From Asterella californica (taxonomy: Eukaryota > Streptophyta > Marchantiopsida > Marchantiales > Aytoniaceae): a stretch of DNA of 64,000 bases. The position numbers and the translations under genes were made by a program. Positions within the stretch are counted from its first letter, which is position 1, and every line of letters starts with the position of its first letter. The notes below the pieces were generated by a model. The model made no database searches. It was not told where the DNA came from and was given only the letters and a program-made list of their open reading frames with translations. Below, piece after piece: positions 45,145 through 56,049 of the stretch. Location: positions 47,445,501-47,509,500 of the forward strand of contig JAYKYS010000002.1 in assembly GCA_036924285.1 (NCBI GenBank). The letters run 5' to 3'.

Positions 45145-48100
45145 CTAAAGCTCTCTGTAGAGCAATGGAAACTCGCTGCCTAAAAAACGTGGTGCAGAAA
45201 GAAAGAGAAAGTGATACCCCGGCCGCCTCTCATGATAGGCTCTAGCACAATCTCTCAGAAAGACGTCGAATTCCAAGCCTGTCGATCCGTATATCTCCAA
45301 AGCTAAGGGGATGAAGCGATGTCCCACTTGCATACCCTTATACTTGGTCACCTTCGCTGCTGCCGCCACGCCTGCTACCCATCCTGGGGGATGGGTGATC
45401 ACCTGTGCTGCCATTGAGTCCCGTGTTGGATCCGTGACAACCACATCAGCCACTGAGATCTGATCCTCCCTCATCATGTACAAGTCAGCTCTCACTGATC
45501 CTCCTGTCTGAAGGACATGCCAACGCTCTCTCCACGTCATGTGACCGCTCTCCCGTGCTAAGGCAAACACGACGTCTCTGATGGCATCGTGGGTAGCTAT
45601 CCGCTCTCCACCATGAGGACATCAAGCAAGATGACGACCCGATGTGTCGAGCGAGACACCGCACTCGCAGATGGATAGTGCCGAAGCAACAGGCTGGACC
45701 AAGCCTAGACGGAACCTCATCGCTGCAGAGAAGATAGTCGGTGCGAGTCGAAACGCTCTAATGCAAGATCGAGCTATGAGCCAAGAGCCTGCACCCTTGT
45801 CCGAACAAGAGCGGATTCGAGCTCTAGTATCCCGTGAGATGGAAGGATCCACTAAGAGTGCATGGAGAACTTGCTGGAAGTGGTGTCTCGTCAGAGAAGA
45901 CTGTAGTCCGCGAGATCCATCGATAGCTAAGGTATCAAATCGAGGGTGTGCCTGATGTGTCTCAAGAGTCAAGCTATCTCTTGTCTCACGGAGACATATT
46001 TGTAGTGGATGAGAACCACCCTCCACCTCTGTCACATAGCTCTCCAGAATATGTCTATCTCGCACGAGAAAACGGCAACAGAGCCAAGGTGCTGAGAGGG
46101 CCCAACTACCCAAAAAGGCTGCCGCAGCAATCTCCTCCATGGATAATAGATCCACCCCACCACATGATATCGGCAAAGAAGTCTACCTACGTGCGAGAGG
46201 TCATGTCACACAGTCAAAAGTCCCCGGTTCTATGATGTCGTCAAAGATCCCCATGATCTTCCTATCAAACTCTCTAAGACGCGAGATGAAGATAGAAGAT
46301 GGAGATACTGTGCGGAGTAGGTAACTATGACCTCGTGCAATGCAAGAGGAAAGAATACCAAAGGCAACTTGAGGATCCTCCAACATAGGGAGATCCTCGA
46401 TATGCAAAACGTCTCCGTCAGGACAACATCTAAGAATCGAGAGACAAAGTCCTCTGTACCCACAGGTACCCCAAGGATGCGTAAACCATCTGTAGGGGTA
46501 ACAAATCCCTCCGGGAGCTATAGGTCCGACGGTATACCTATGGGAGACCAAGCCTTGCACTTTGACACCTTCATCCTCAGCCCTACCAAAGCCAATTGAG
46601 AGACAAGGTGGTCAAAGGCAACACCGACTTGGTCTACCGGATCTACGAGGTGTGTATCATCAGCTAGAGATGGAAAAACACAACCTGGAGCAGCCAAGGC
46701 GGTGGTCAAGAGAGGTCTATAGTGAGCTAAGGCAAAGAGGGGTCCACCCAAAGGGTCTCCCTGATGAGTACCTGAAGCGGAGCTCATGATTGAAACCCCC
46801 TATATCGTAAGACCGTGCTAGTAGTAAAGAGAAGAAGAAGAACCATAGAACGATCGCACGAAAGAGACGAGATCCGTCAGAGATCCCCCGCCATCCATAA
46901 GCTCCTTAAAGATAGAAGCGCGGGAAACGCTACTAAAAGTATTTTCCACGTCTACTTGTAGGACAACCCAATCGGGATGGATGTCCAATAGAGCCCTAAT
47001 GTCAAAAGACACAAACTCACAACCTCCCGGCGTCGCAACTCCAAACTGATGTGGACAAAGGTGGTCCTGAAAAGTATCTCGAAGCTGAAGGACAATGGTA
47101 CAACTGATAAGTCGTAAGAGAATCTCACCGATGGCTATCGGTCGAATCCCTCCCCCATCCTTCGTCATGACCAAAAGTCTAGCTGTCCCTAGTACTTGAG
47201 CTATAGACTGAAGAATATGTCCCTGAGCTACTGCTGCCGCAACCTGAAAAAGCTCTGTGAAACCACTAGAGGGGTCGTCTGTCTGGAAACAATCCCGTAG
47301 GTGCTCGTAGACCATCCCAGACAGACCTCCAGAGGATAGACGTGGAGCTGTACACAAGACGTGGGTAAACAAGGATCTATCGAGACATAATGGCTCCTCG
47401 GGCTGATAGTCCTGAACCTCAGGTGGTGAAGGATCATCCGGTGAGGGGTGAAGGAAACGCAACGCAGCGATCGTCTCCTCAGTAGGACATGTCAATGACA
47501 AAAGATGTAGTGCTCTAGCAGCTCTACTGTACGCTCCAACCTGACCTAACATCCTACAACGTCGTATGCGAGCAAAATATGAGACATCACGTGTAGAGGC
47601 AGACTCACTCCTACCTCGTACCGCACGGACAGATTCCTCCTGTAAGGCCGCCCAATCACCTGCACGGAATCTCCGAAGACGGGCCGCCACCTCCCGATGT
47701 CCTCCTCTGCCACCTCGAGTATAACGGAGACACCAACGAGGAAGTAGGAGGAACAGTAACCACGCCGCCTCGTCCTTGGTGTTCCGTGCCAACATGTCAA
47801 GAGGTAGACGGAATGCTTGTCTCACCTCGTCATGAAGAGCACGAGGTAATCGATGGAACAAACGCGGACAAAGGAAACTCGTCTCGAACAAACTCAGAAT
47901 GGTGCCAGAGTGGACTCTCAACCACTCCCACGACTCTGGAGGAACTCCAGAAAGAAGGGCTAATGGTGCCATAATGACTGCACGTGTAGACCTCCGATCT
48001 CGGCTAACATGGGCATCCCATGTGATCGTATCATAGCTCTTGTGCATCTTTCCCACATGAGATTTTACCCATTGCGAGGTAAATAACTGATTGCACACCG

Positions 48101-48152
48101 GACATGGTGTGTCTCGAATCAGTCTCGATCTCATGGGAGAGAGAGTACTCAT
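45145..48152 (-). pseudogene. Broken non-LTR retrotransposon reverse transcriptase with zinc finger and probable restriction-like endonuclease
   Basis: Read on the minus strand from 48152. The N-terminus has a C-x2-C...H-x4-H finger (CPVC, then HVGKMH). The RT follows: GIRPIAIGEILLRL, HQFGVATPGG, motif A VLQVDVENTFSSVSR, motif B THQGDPLGG and motif C LADDTHLV. Two TAG codons near 46818 and 46790, a third stop at 46518 and at least one frameshift near 46.41 kb break the frame. Then come LRILGVPVG and a thumb-like helical part (46.2-45.6 kb). The C-terminal part (45570-45145) has RADLYMM, VADVVVTDP and KYKG, fitting a PD-(D/E)xK restriction-like nuclease. No upstream APE nuclease is seen. This architecture is that of early-branching, R2/CRE-type non-LTR elements, not of the L1 and RTE types usual in plants. 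The 3' end shows no poly(A). Confidence 0.8.
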
Positions 48153-48263
48153 AGCTAAAGAAAAGACGATATCCGGTCAAACGATACTCGTGATAGAAAC
48201 ATCTCCAAACAGAAAATAGAAAATAGAGATAAAAATAAAAAGAGAAAAAATGAAGATAGGAAG

Positions 48264-48281
48264 AAAAAAAAAAAAAAAAAA
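48264..48281. repeat. A18 homopolymer in a purine-rich stretch
   Basis: A run of 18 A lies in AG-rich sequence (48.21-48.30 kb), directly beyond the 5' end of the minus-strand reverse transcriptase pseudogene. On that strand it is a pyrimidine tract, so it is not that element's poly(A) tail. Confidence 0.85.
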
Positions 48282-50174
48282 GAAAGAAGAGAAGAGAAGA
48301 ACCCTGATGTGTAGATAGAGAAATAAATACACTAAATGTGACAAGAAAACTCTAAAAAGAACTCTCTCTAACCTTAAATCTGAAACTATTTAATACTCAC
48401 TCATCTCTCCATCAAATGTGCCAATTCTTAGATAAAAAAACAGAAATACAAACTGAAAAAGAATATGTAAAAAAACCCCTCTATCACACTCTAACACCCT
48501 CCACCTCACACTCTCACACTCTCAGTCTCCCGCACTCCCTCTCCGCTCCCTCTTCGCGTGACCCTCCTCTCCTCTTCCTCCTCTCCTCTTCTTCCTTGTT
48601 TTCAGAAAGAGCCAGTCAAGTTACGTCCTTAGGGCATATCCACCATACAAGCTCTAATGTTCACTTTATACGCCTAGAGTTTTGCAAACCTAGATTTCTT
48701 CGTCGTTCTTACGTTAATGAGAGAAAGAACCGGGAATGTATTAAATTTCCCCATCCTGAAAGAAAAACCTTCCTCTATTTTAGAAGCAGGAAGATTATAA
48801 AAAAGTATAAATTGTGAGTGGAACAATGACAGAGGAACGGACGGTAATCTTCACTACACTATATCAACCTTGAAAAGTTTTAATAGACAGGACACACCAT
48901 GCAAATGTTACAGGAGAAAATTCATAACATGTATCTTCTTCTAGTTTAAATAGAGCAACGTTATTGAAAACTCTAATTTAGATTTTGGAGTCCCGTCCCA
49001 AATTCTTGAAACCAAAATAAAATCAAGTTACGGTCTCCGGTGGTGCATATCTAGGTTTCTTAACTCTATAATAGAGTTACAGTCATTTCGGTGGAGAAGC
49101 CTTAGTAAGAAGAACGCTGACACATGTCTATCCTCTTAACCTTTGAGGATTATACGATCTTAGTAGCTGCAGATCAGTTCTTCGACCTACTACTTATAAC
49201 TGATCCGAAAACTCCTTCGCATTGTAACGCCGTTTACTTAATATAACCGGACTTGACTGGGCAGTGATTATAAAGCACGTGGCGGCTACAAGGAAACGGA
49301 GAATGCTTGAGGAGAAGGGTTAAATGGGTTCGTGAACCCTAGAACTCGGCTTTTTCACTTTTTCACTGTACGAGCGAGACCAGAGAGCAAGACTAGAGAA
49401 ACAGAGACTTCTCGGTTTTTCACTTTGCTGTGTACAGAGAGCCTGAGGACATAGACTATGTTACACCGTGGATAGAACGTTATTAAACTGCCAGATACTT
49501 GAATGATAGAGAGTTTATCAGTCAATTACTTTGATAATTTGATTATTGAGTGAGAGATCAGCATATTCAAGGTGAAGATAAGTTTTCAGGAGAGATTGGA
49601 GTTCCGAAGTTAAACTCTCATCGAATTCCAGTAGTAGGAAGGATTGCCGGCCTGAGCGTTTCTCCGTGACCTTGTCAGCAAGAAAACGCTGTGTAATGTA
49701 TATGAGCTCGTGATTTACTTTGTTATATGATAAGCAAGCTTGGATTGAGTGCCAAAGTTGGATTGAAGCGTCTTGTGTGGAGTTGACTCTATTTTTGTGT
49801 ACCTTCCTACTTCCTAGCATCCACTAGGCTTCTTAGTCCTGGCTGTAGTTCTGCAGGGATTATTGCGTTCCGACTTGATCACCAGTAGCGGAAGCGCTGC
49901 CTAAATTTTATCCAACCCAAGCCCAGAATAGTTTTCATGGTGTTCTGAAACCTGAGAGTAGTACCAGAGACCTGCAAAAGATTAGTGGTTATTCTAAACC
50001 CGTCCGACGGTTATCCAATCCTTGGTGTTTATTAGCGGAAAGTTTAACGAAGTGGATCTGGAAACACAAATATAGTACACAGGTCTTCAAGGAGGTTCAC
50101 GTTCGGCGATTCATTGACTAGAGACGGACGACTCGATTTCGTGATCTGCGGTCGAACGTTACAGCATCAGTTCT

Positions 50175-50232
50175 GAAATCTTGTTTATGTACGAGATAAG
50201 CTTCGTCCATACGATCTCGTACATAAACAAGA
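50175..50232. repeat. Perfect 21-bp inverted repeat with 16-nt loop
   Basis: AATCTTGTTTATGTACGAGAT (50175-50195) is exactly complementary to 50212-50232; the loop is 50196-50211. Pairing stops sharply at both ends. The stem is shorter than usual plant microRNA precursors. It could be a foldback fragment or a small structured RNA. Confidence 0.85.
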
Positions 50233-51185
50233 TTCTTCTGTGAACTTTGCTTTGGCGAGCACTGTCAGCGCAAGAGCAGCAAAAGGCCTTAGAAAAGTTT
50301 ACACGAAGAAGAATTGATGTCCAAAGAATAGAAACCTTTTCCCAGAAGGAAAATGTCAGTGATATATGATATTGGTGATGATGAAACAGCAATACTTCTT
50401 TATTGTTCCTACGTTGAGTCTTTGCTTGACGGTACTGCTTAGGACCCAATCGCACATAGTTTCTCATTAGTAGTTTATCATTGGTCTATTAGTTTTTTTC
50501 TCTAAATCTGAAGCGAATTTGCAGGCTTTGAACACACAGGTTTTTCACTCCACAAATGTGAGATAAATGTTGTGACAGGAACAGTGGTCTAGTTTTATGT
50601 GACTGAATAAAGAATTTTCTGTATTTTATATTTATTGTAATAAAAGTCAACAATAATATGACATATTTCAAAATAGAAATCAAATAATTTTTATATTTAA
50701 TTTTACTTCAACAAAAGTCAACAGATAATGTTACATGTGTAAACATACAATCCAAACAACTCCTAGAAAAGCTTAAGAAGATATCCAAGAATGTCTCTAT
50801 GAATCAGTTAATTTTAGAATATTCTCTATTCCAGTTTTAATGGGAACCCAATAACTGATTTCCAGTCTTATTAAAACACATAAAACGTGAAACACTAGAC
50901 GAAAAAAACCATGTGCCGCTGAGCCTTGACATAAGCAGAGTGGTTTAACTCACAATTACTTAATCTCTAATCAGGTTCATATAAATGTACAGCTTCCGGG
51001 CTATAGTAGGAACTACATTTGGCTCCGGCCAAACAGTAAATGAGGCATAAGTGGGCGTGGGAGATCATGGCCTATATGACAAAATGCATGCCAATGTCTC
51101 GAGAACGTGTACTCGTGAACCAACTTGACATTACACTGTTTCTCTCACAACGACCTCATTTCTAAATGGATCCAACTTCTGGTTT

Positions 51186-51187
<2 letters not shown>

Positions 51188-51216
<29 letters not shown>
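51188..51216. repeat. (AG)n microsatellite
   Basis: About 14 uninterrupted GA/AG units. Confidence 0.95.
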
Positions 51217-51218
<2 letters not shown>

Positions 51219-53701
51219 ACTCTAGTGTAATAAGACTGAAACTACTCCACTATGTAACTTTGCATTAAGAATAGATAATTTAAGGGAAGTGTATCGAGTA
51301 TTCAGAAACGAGAATTGGCGATTAGATTATCGTGATGCGAGCAAAGGCAGAAATAAAGGGTAACGTCTCAGGTAATGAAACTAGATGTAACAGGAGACTA
51401 GAGTCATTTGACTTCGGTAGGATCTGGTTAGACAACAGACTGACTGCTAGAATGGTACCGCCAGATTTAGTGATGGCTACGGGTTTCCACCCGCTAAAAT
51501 GTCGGCGCGGAGGACCTGCCAGAAGGGATGGATGCTGTGTGGTACAGTACTGTAGCACATGGTTAACTGTGCAGTTCAGAACTCGCATACAATTTCAGTA
51601 CTTATCACTAAGCTGAATGTCATTCGCAGTAAATTATAAGCTGTCGATCCCTCATTAGAGACTCGAAGAGAAGGCGGATCTGTGAGTTCTAGCCGGTAGT
51701 GACTAATGGCCGCTGAACTGTAGCAGGGAAGGTTTGGCGCAGCCAGTTGTCCCGTCTCAAGCGACAACCAGAAGCATCCCGGACAGTACCTCTCGTTCCT
51801 AAGTGAGCACGCAGATCAGTACAGAGTGCGCCCCATCCCCATCCACGTGGCGGAGCCAAAGGGAAATTTAAAACAAAACCTAACTGCTGATTAAACCGTC
51901 CCTCCAATGCACAGGTGGCGGGAGCTGCAGACCAAATGAGTCTTCTTCGTTGAGTATACCCGCAGTGTGATGATCTAAGCTGACGGGAAACCACGCTTTA
52001 CCCGCTTCACTTCACTTCACCTATGCACTCCTCGTCCTGCTTTACCGGCCCCTGGTCCTCCGCTGCGTAGCGCGTAAATCATAGTTATTCGTGATTGAAA
52101 ACCGCAACCGTCCGATGGAGCCTGGCAGAGCCTAAGGAGGAACGGATGAGGAGTTCGTCCGTCAGATTCGAATCCGAGAATGTCACCCTTCGTGCCACGC
52201 GTCTTGTCCCATGAACACATGGGAACAAACCGTGGCTAAACAGTGTAAGCTGAGTCAAGTCCTTACCTGGTAGGCGAGAAACATCGCAGGGACTTGGACT
52301 GGGGGCTTCGTGGTCGACCTCGTCCTCGTTCTCGGAGCCTCGGAGAATCGGGGGGAGGAGGGGAGGAGTGCACAACAGGAGCGCTGGCGGAGGCGAGGCA
52401 GGTGAGGGGCGAGGAGTTCCGGAGCGAATTGGGCGAGAGTGGGGAACTAGTGCAGGGGAATCGGAGAGGCTAAATTAGAAGGGCGAGGGCGGAGGTGTGT
52501 CAGCGATAGATTTCACGAACTTTACATGAATTGAATTGGTGTACGAGTGAGAGAGAGCGACTGAGAGTAAAGCGGAGCTCGTTGAGAAGACGGGGAGAAA
52601 CAAGAAAGAGCGGAGAGGCGAGGAGACAGAGAACGAGAGACGAGAGGGAAGATTTTGCGATCCACGAGTGGGAAGAGTGAAGAGGGGAGAAGGAGAAAGA
52701 GTGCAATCAGTACCTGCAAGGGTTGATTGGCTCGCGCCCACCTGTTCTGAGAACTGGGAGGAGGCGGACACGTTTTGTCGGAGAGATAGCGAAGTGAGCT
52801 GAGAACTGGGGACTAACTGGTTCTTCTTTTCTTCTTTTTCTTCTTATTCTTCTTCTTTGTCTCATCATCGACTTCTTCTTCGAAAGAGTCCCGGAACTGT
52901 GAAGCTAACAACGCGCGAGTGGGACGGGCAGGCTCAAAGAGTACAGCACGTCTGGGTAGTGTGCTGGATACGAACAGCGAGTGATATACTGAGAGTGGAA
53001 CAGGAACGGGTTTGAGAGCGTGGGAAGAAAGTGGTCTGACTTATATAATCAACAGGAGGACTGGCCTTGCGCTTGTGAGGAGTATGGAGCCTTAGAGTTC
53101 CAGGGGGCGCGCCAGCAGGAGGACGTTTGGGACTCAGGCCTTTTTGAAAGAGAGCAGGATCCTGAGAAGAGGGTGGTGGTTTCCCTACTGTCTGTTGGTC
53201 TGTCCTATTTCTCTGCTTCCGTTACGAACGGGCGGGCGGGCGAGTCTCGGTGTGGTAGAAATTCAAGATTATAATATATTCTGGAGACTAACAACATTTT
53301 AGATATAGAAAGACGCAGTGGTAAATCACTGGGGACGATAGCTGCAAATGCAGCGACGGGTGGTTGAGTTCAAGTGACCGAGAGAGTGCTGGTGAGCTTC
53401 AGATCACGTCAAGTGCATGCAGATTGCGCGAAATACAGACGACTCGGTACTGGACAGCGTGTGGCGCCGATAAGAGATGAAGGAGGAGCAAGAGACCACC
53501 CATACATGGGTAGATGAACAGGTTGCGCAAGGAATTTGAGGATTGAGAATGCTGAGTGGTACAGTTTCACAGTAGCCACAAAGCTTCGTACCAGAAAGTT
53601 TGCGTGGAGTTGTATAAGTCGTTTTTGGCTTTGTCAAACAGAGATATAGAGGCATTGCCTCCGAAACGAATTTTGTGGAAGGTATCGTTGACCAAGGAAG
53701 G

Positions 53702-56049
53702 ATGTACGCGGCAGTAAACACCCGAGAAGTGGAGGCAGCTTGGGGATTCGAGAGGCAGATTATGCGAGGACCTAATGACTGGTCAAGGAGGGATTACAAA
53801 GTGAAGGTTATCGACTTGTATTTATTTCCTCTGGAAATTTCGGTCGATGATGCTGTCACTTTTAACCTCTTGAAGGAGAAGGTGAGGGAGCAGACTCGTA
53901 GGTGGCTTAACATGGAGGCCAGCAAAGGGGCCGGATGGTACCTGCAATCTGACATCTCCTCCATTTCCGACCAATATGTCCCAGCATCGTTGTCCATCTC
54001 CACTTTAACCAGCACGCTTCAGCTGAAGAAGCTGATTAGAATGGGAATTCCTCCTACCCTTCGGCCTAAGGTTTGGCAAGCTGTCTCAGGTGCTGCTCGC
54101 AAGAGATCCAATGTACCTGACAGTTACTATTCGGACCTTTGCCAAGCCGTCATTGGAGCACAGACTGCATCAACTCGCCAAATTGATCATGTACACTATC
54201 TCAAACCTGGTGTTGCGCCTGACTCGTTTGGGGTGCGCTCGTTATCTATTGGGTTATCCTCATCCTCCACAGCCGGCATGTTCAGTCTGCTAGGATCTTG
54301 GATTCTTCAGAGTAGGACACTAGGAGTCGTAATACCTTCAACAGGACCTTGCTGCATTTGGACCTTCACCAACATACTGTACTACGTTGCCGGCGCAAAT
54401 GCACCCATCCCATTTGCATATAGATAGCTTTCAGGCATCACGAGGACTTGATTCGGTTCCTCCTGGAGTTTCACCAACCGATCAAAATGATAGCATGGTC
54501 ACCATGCAGTTAGACAAGACGGCCACGTGAAAGCGCTGTCTAGTGGGATTGGTTTTGCGGGATCTTCAACTCAATTCAGCTGACTACTGGTTCATAGATG
54601 TGCATTGGTGGGGTTTTCCTTTCTTTGGCTTACGTTCTTAGTGGTTGTGAGGCCTCACTATCATTGTTCTGTATAGTCTAGCTTATGCTTCCTGGGTTTG
54701 GTGTGGAATGCATCTAACGGCTATCGGCTGTTGTAGGATCTGGCGAGAACTTTTCCTTCGCATCCGTGGGTGGATTCTCCAGAAGGACAGGCTACGCTTC
54801 GTCGAGTTTTGGTTGCCTACTCTTTTCGGGACTCGAGTGTTGGCTATTGTCAGGTAATGTTCACGGATTGCTGCTAGAGGGACCCTTCCCATCTCTGATC
54901 TGGTAGACGCTTGTTTCCAGGTTTCGGACCAGATACGCTTGTGGTTGCACTCAAACTGCTTTCTCGGTTGTGCGCAGGGTATGAACTATGTAGCAGCACT
55001 GCTTTTGCTGGTAATGAAAACCGAGGAGGATGCATTTTGGATGCTTGCTGTTCTACTCGAGAACGTTTTGTTCAGCGAAAGTTTTGCGGAGGATTTGCGT
55101 GGCTGCCATCTTGCGCAACGTGTCTTCAAAGACTTATTGAAGAAGAAGTTCCCAAGGTGGCTTAACGCTCCGGTCTAGACGCCTGCACTTCATGGCTCTG
55201 TTCCCCGTAGTTCACACACGGCGACTGATAGGTGTGCTTACTGACGTGATCCTGAACTTTGTCGCAGGTTGGCGCAACATTTGGATCATATTGGATTCGA
55301 TTCCACGCTTGTCACTACAGAGTGGTTTCTTTGCTTGTTCGCCAAGAGTTTCCCATCTGAAGTGAGTTTCGTATCCTGCATTTGATGGATTCGCAATGCA
55401 TTACTCTTGAGGGCAGCTCGAGCACCCTAAATTAGGAACGGTCCCAGTACTTGTAAGTTCTGATTATTGGTCCACTGCAGACTACCATGAGGGTTTGGGA
55501 TGTACTCTTCAACGAAGGTGTGAAGGTTCTCTTCAGAGTTGCGTTAGCCGTCTTTAAGGTACGGCCCGTATCGTTTCTGAGTTGTTTTCGAGTCTTGTAA
55601 GTTGAAATATTAGATTGGTGCGACCACCGGTAGAAATGCTGTTGACGAGTCAAGTGGATGCTTCGTTCTAACGATTCCTTCGGGATTTGCTTGCAGCTAA
55701 ATGAGGAGGCACTTTCAGGGGCAAAGCACGCAGGGCAAGCCATAAAAATTTTGCAGGACTCAATGTCTCACCTTTATGACCCGGACATCCTTCTCAAGGT
55801 AAAACTCTTGTGCCTCATCCTACAAAGCTGTCTGTTCGATTGATTGTATGTCACTTCAGTTACTCACCTGTACGTATGTTTGCTTCCTCTCAGGTAGCAT
55901 TCGACAAGGTAGGCCAGCTGTCAGTCAACACCATCAACAAACAGAGCAAGAAGGAGCAACCTCAGCTGATGGCTGACCTACAGCGCAGATTTCAGAGGCT
56001 TAACTCTCCAGACTCCCCGGCATCCTCCCCAGCCTCTGGCAGTCCTTAG
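53702..56049 (+). CDS. TBC-domain Rab GTPase-activating protein (7 exons)
   Basis: Exons by codon continuity and GT/AG sites: 53702-54190, 54737-54853, 54978-55156, 55268-55361, 55481-55558, 55697-55798 and 55894-56049 (stop TAG), about 404 residues. The TBC domain starts near IRMGIPPTLRPKVW. It has the arginine-finger motif IDHDLARTFP, split by intron 1 after IDH, and the glutamine-finger motif VGYCQGMNYVAALL, split by intron 2 after YCQ. LLLVMKTEEDAFWML and MRVWDVLFNEG are also typical. Both catalytic fingers are present, so it should accelerate GTP hydrolysis by a Rab GTPase at endomembranes. The N-terminal part (WLNMEASKGAGWYLQ) and short C-terminal tail (RRFQRLNSPDSPASSP) match plant TBC proteins of about 400 residues. 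The ATG at 53702 is chosen because it is the first in frame and fits the family N-terminus; the frame is open a little further upstream. Intron 1 is 546 bp, the others 95-138 bp. The target Rab is not predictable. Confidence 0.9.

Larger units (their letters stand above)
48300..53000. other. Unassigned intergenic DNA with GC-rich patch before the RabGAP gene
   Basis: No gene is recognised. Frames at minus 49518-49820, 50159-50467 and plus/minus 51.3-51.6 kb lack family features. Direct repeats CTCGG(C)TTTTTCACTTT occur near 49346 and 49412. From about 51.7 to 53.0 kb the sequence is richer in GC and in AG/CT runs, as often seen in plant promoter and 5' UTR regions, and may include the promoter of the TBC gene; no TATA box was chosen. 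Confidence 0.4.

Noticed and set aside
48264..48281. A18 run taken as a retrotransposon poly(A) tail
   Set aside because: It lies at the 5' side of the minus-strand reverse transcriptase pseudogene and on the wrong strand for its tail; no plus-strand element ends there.
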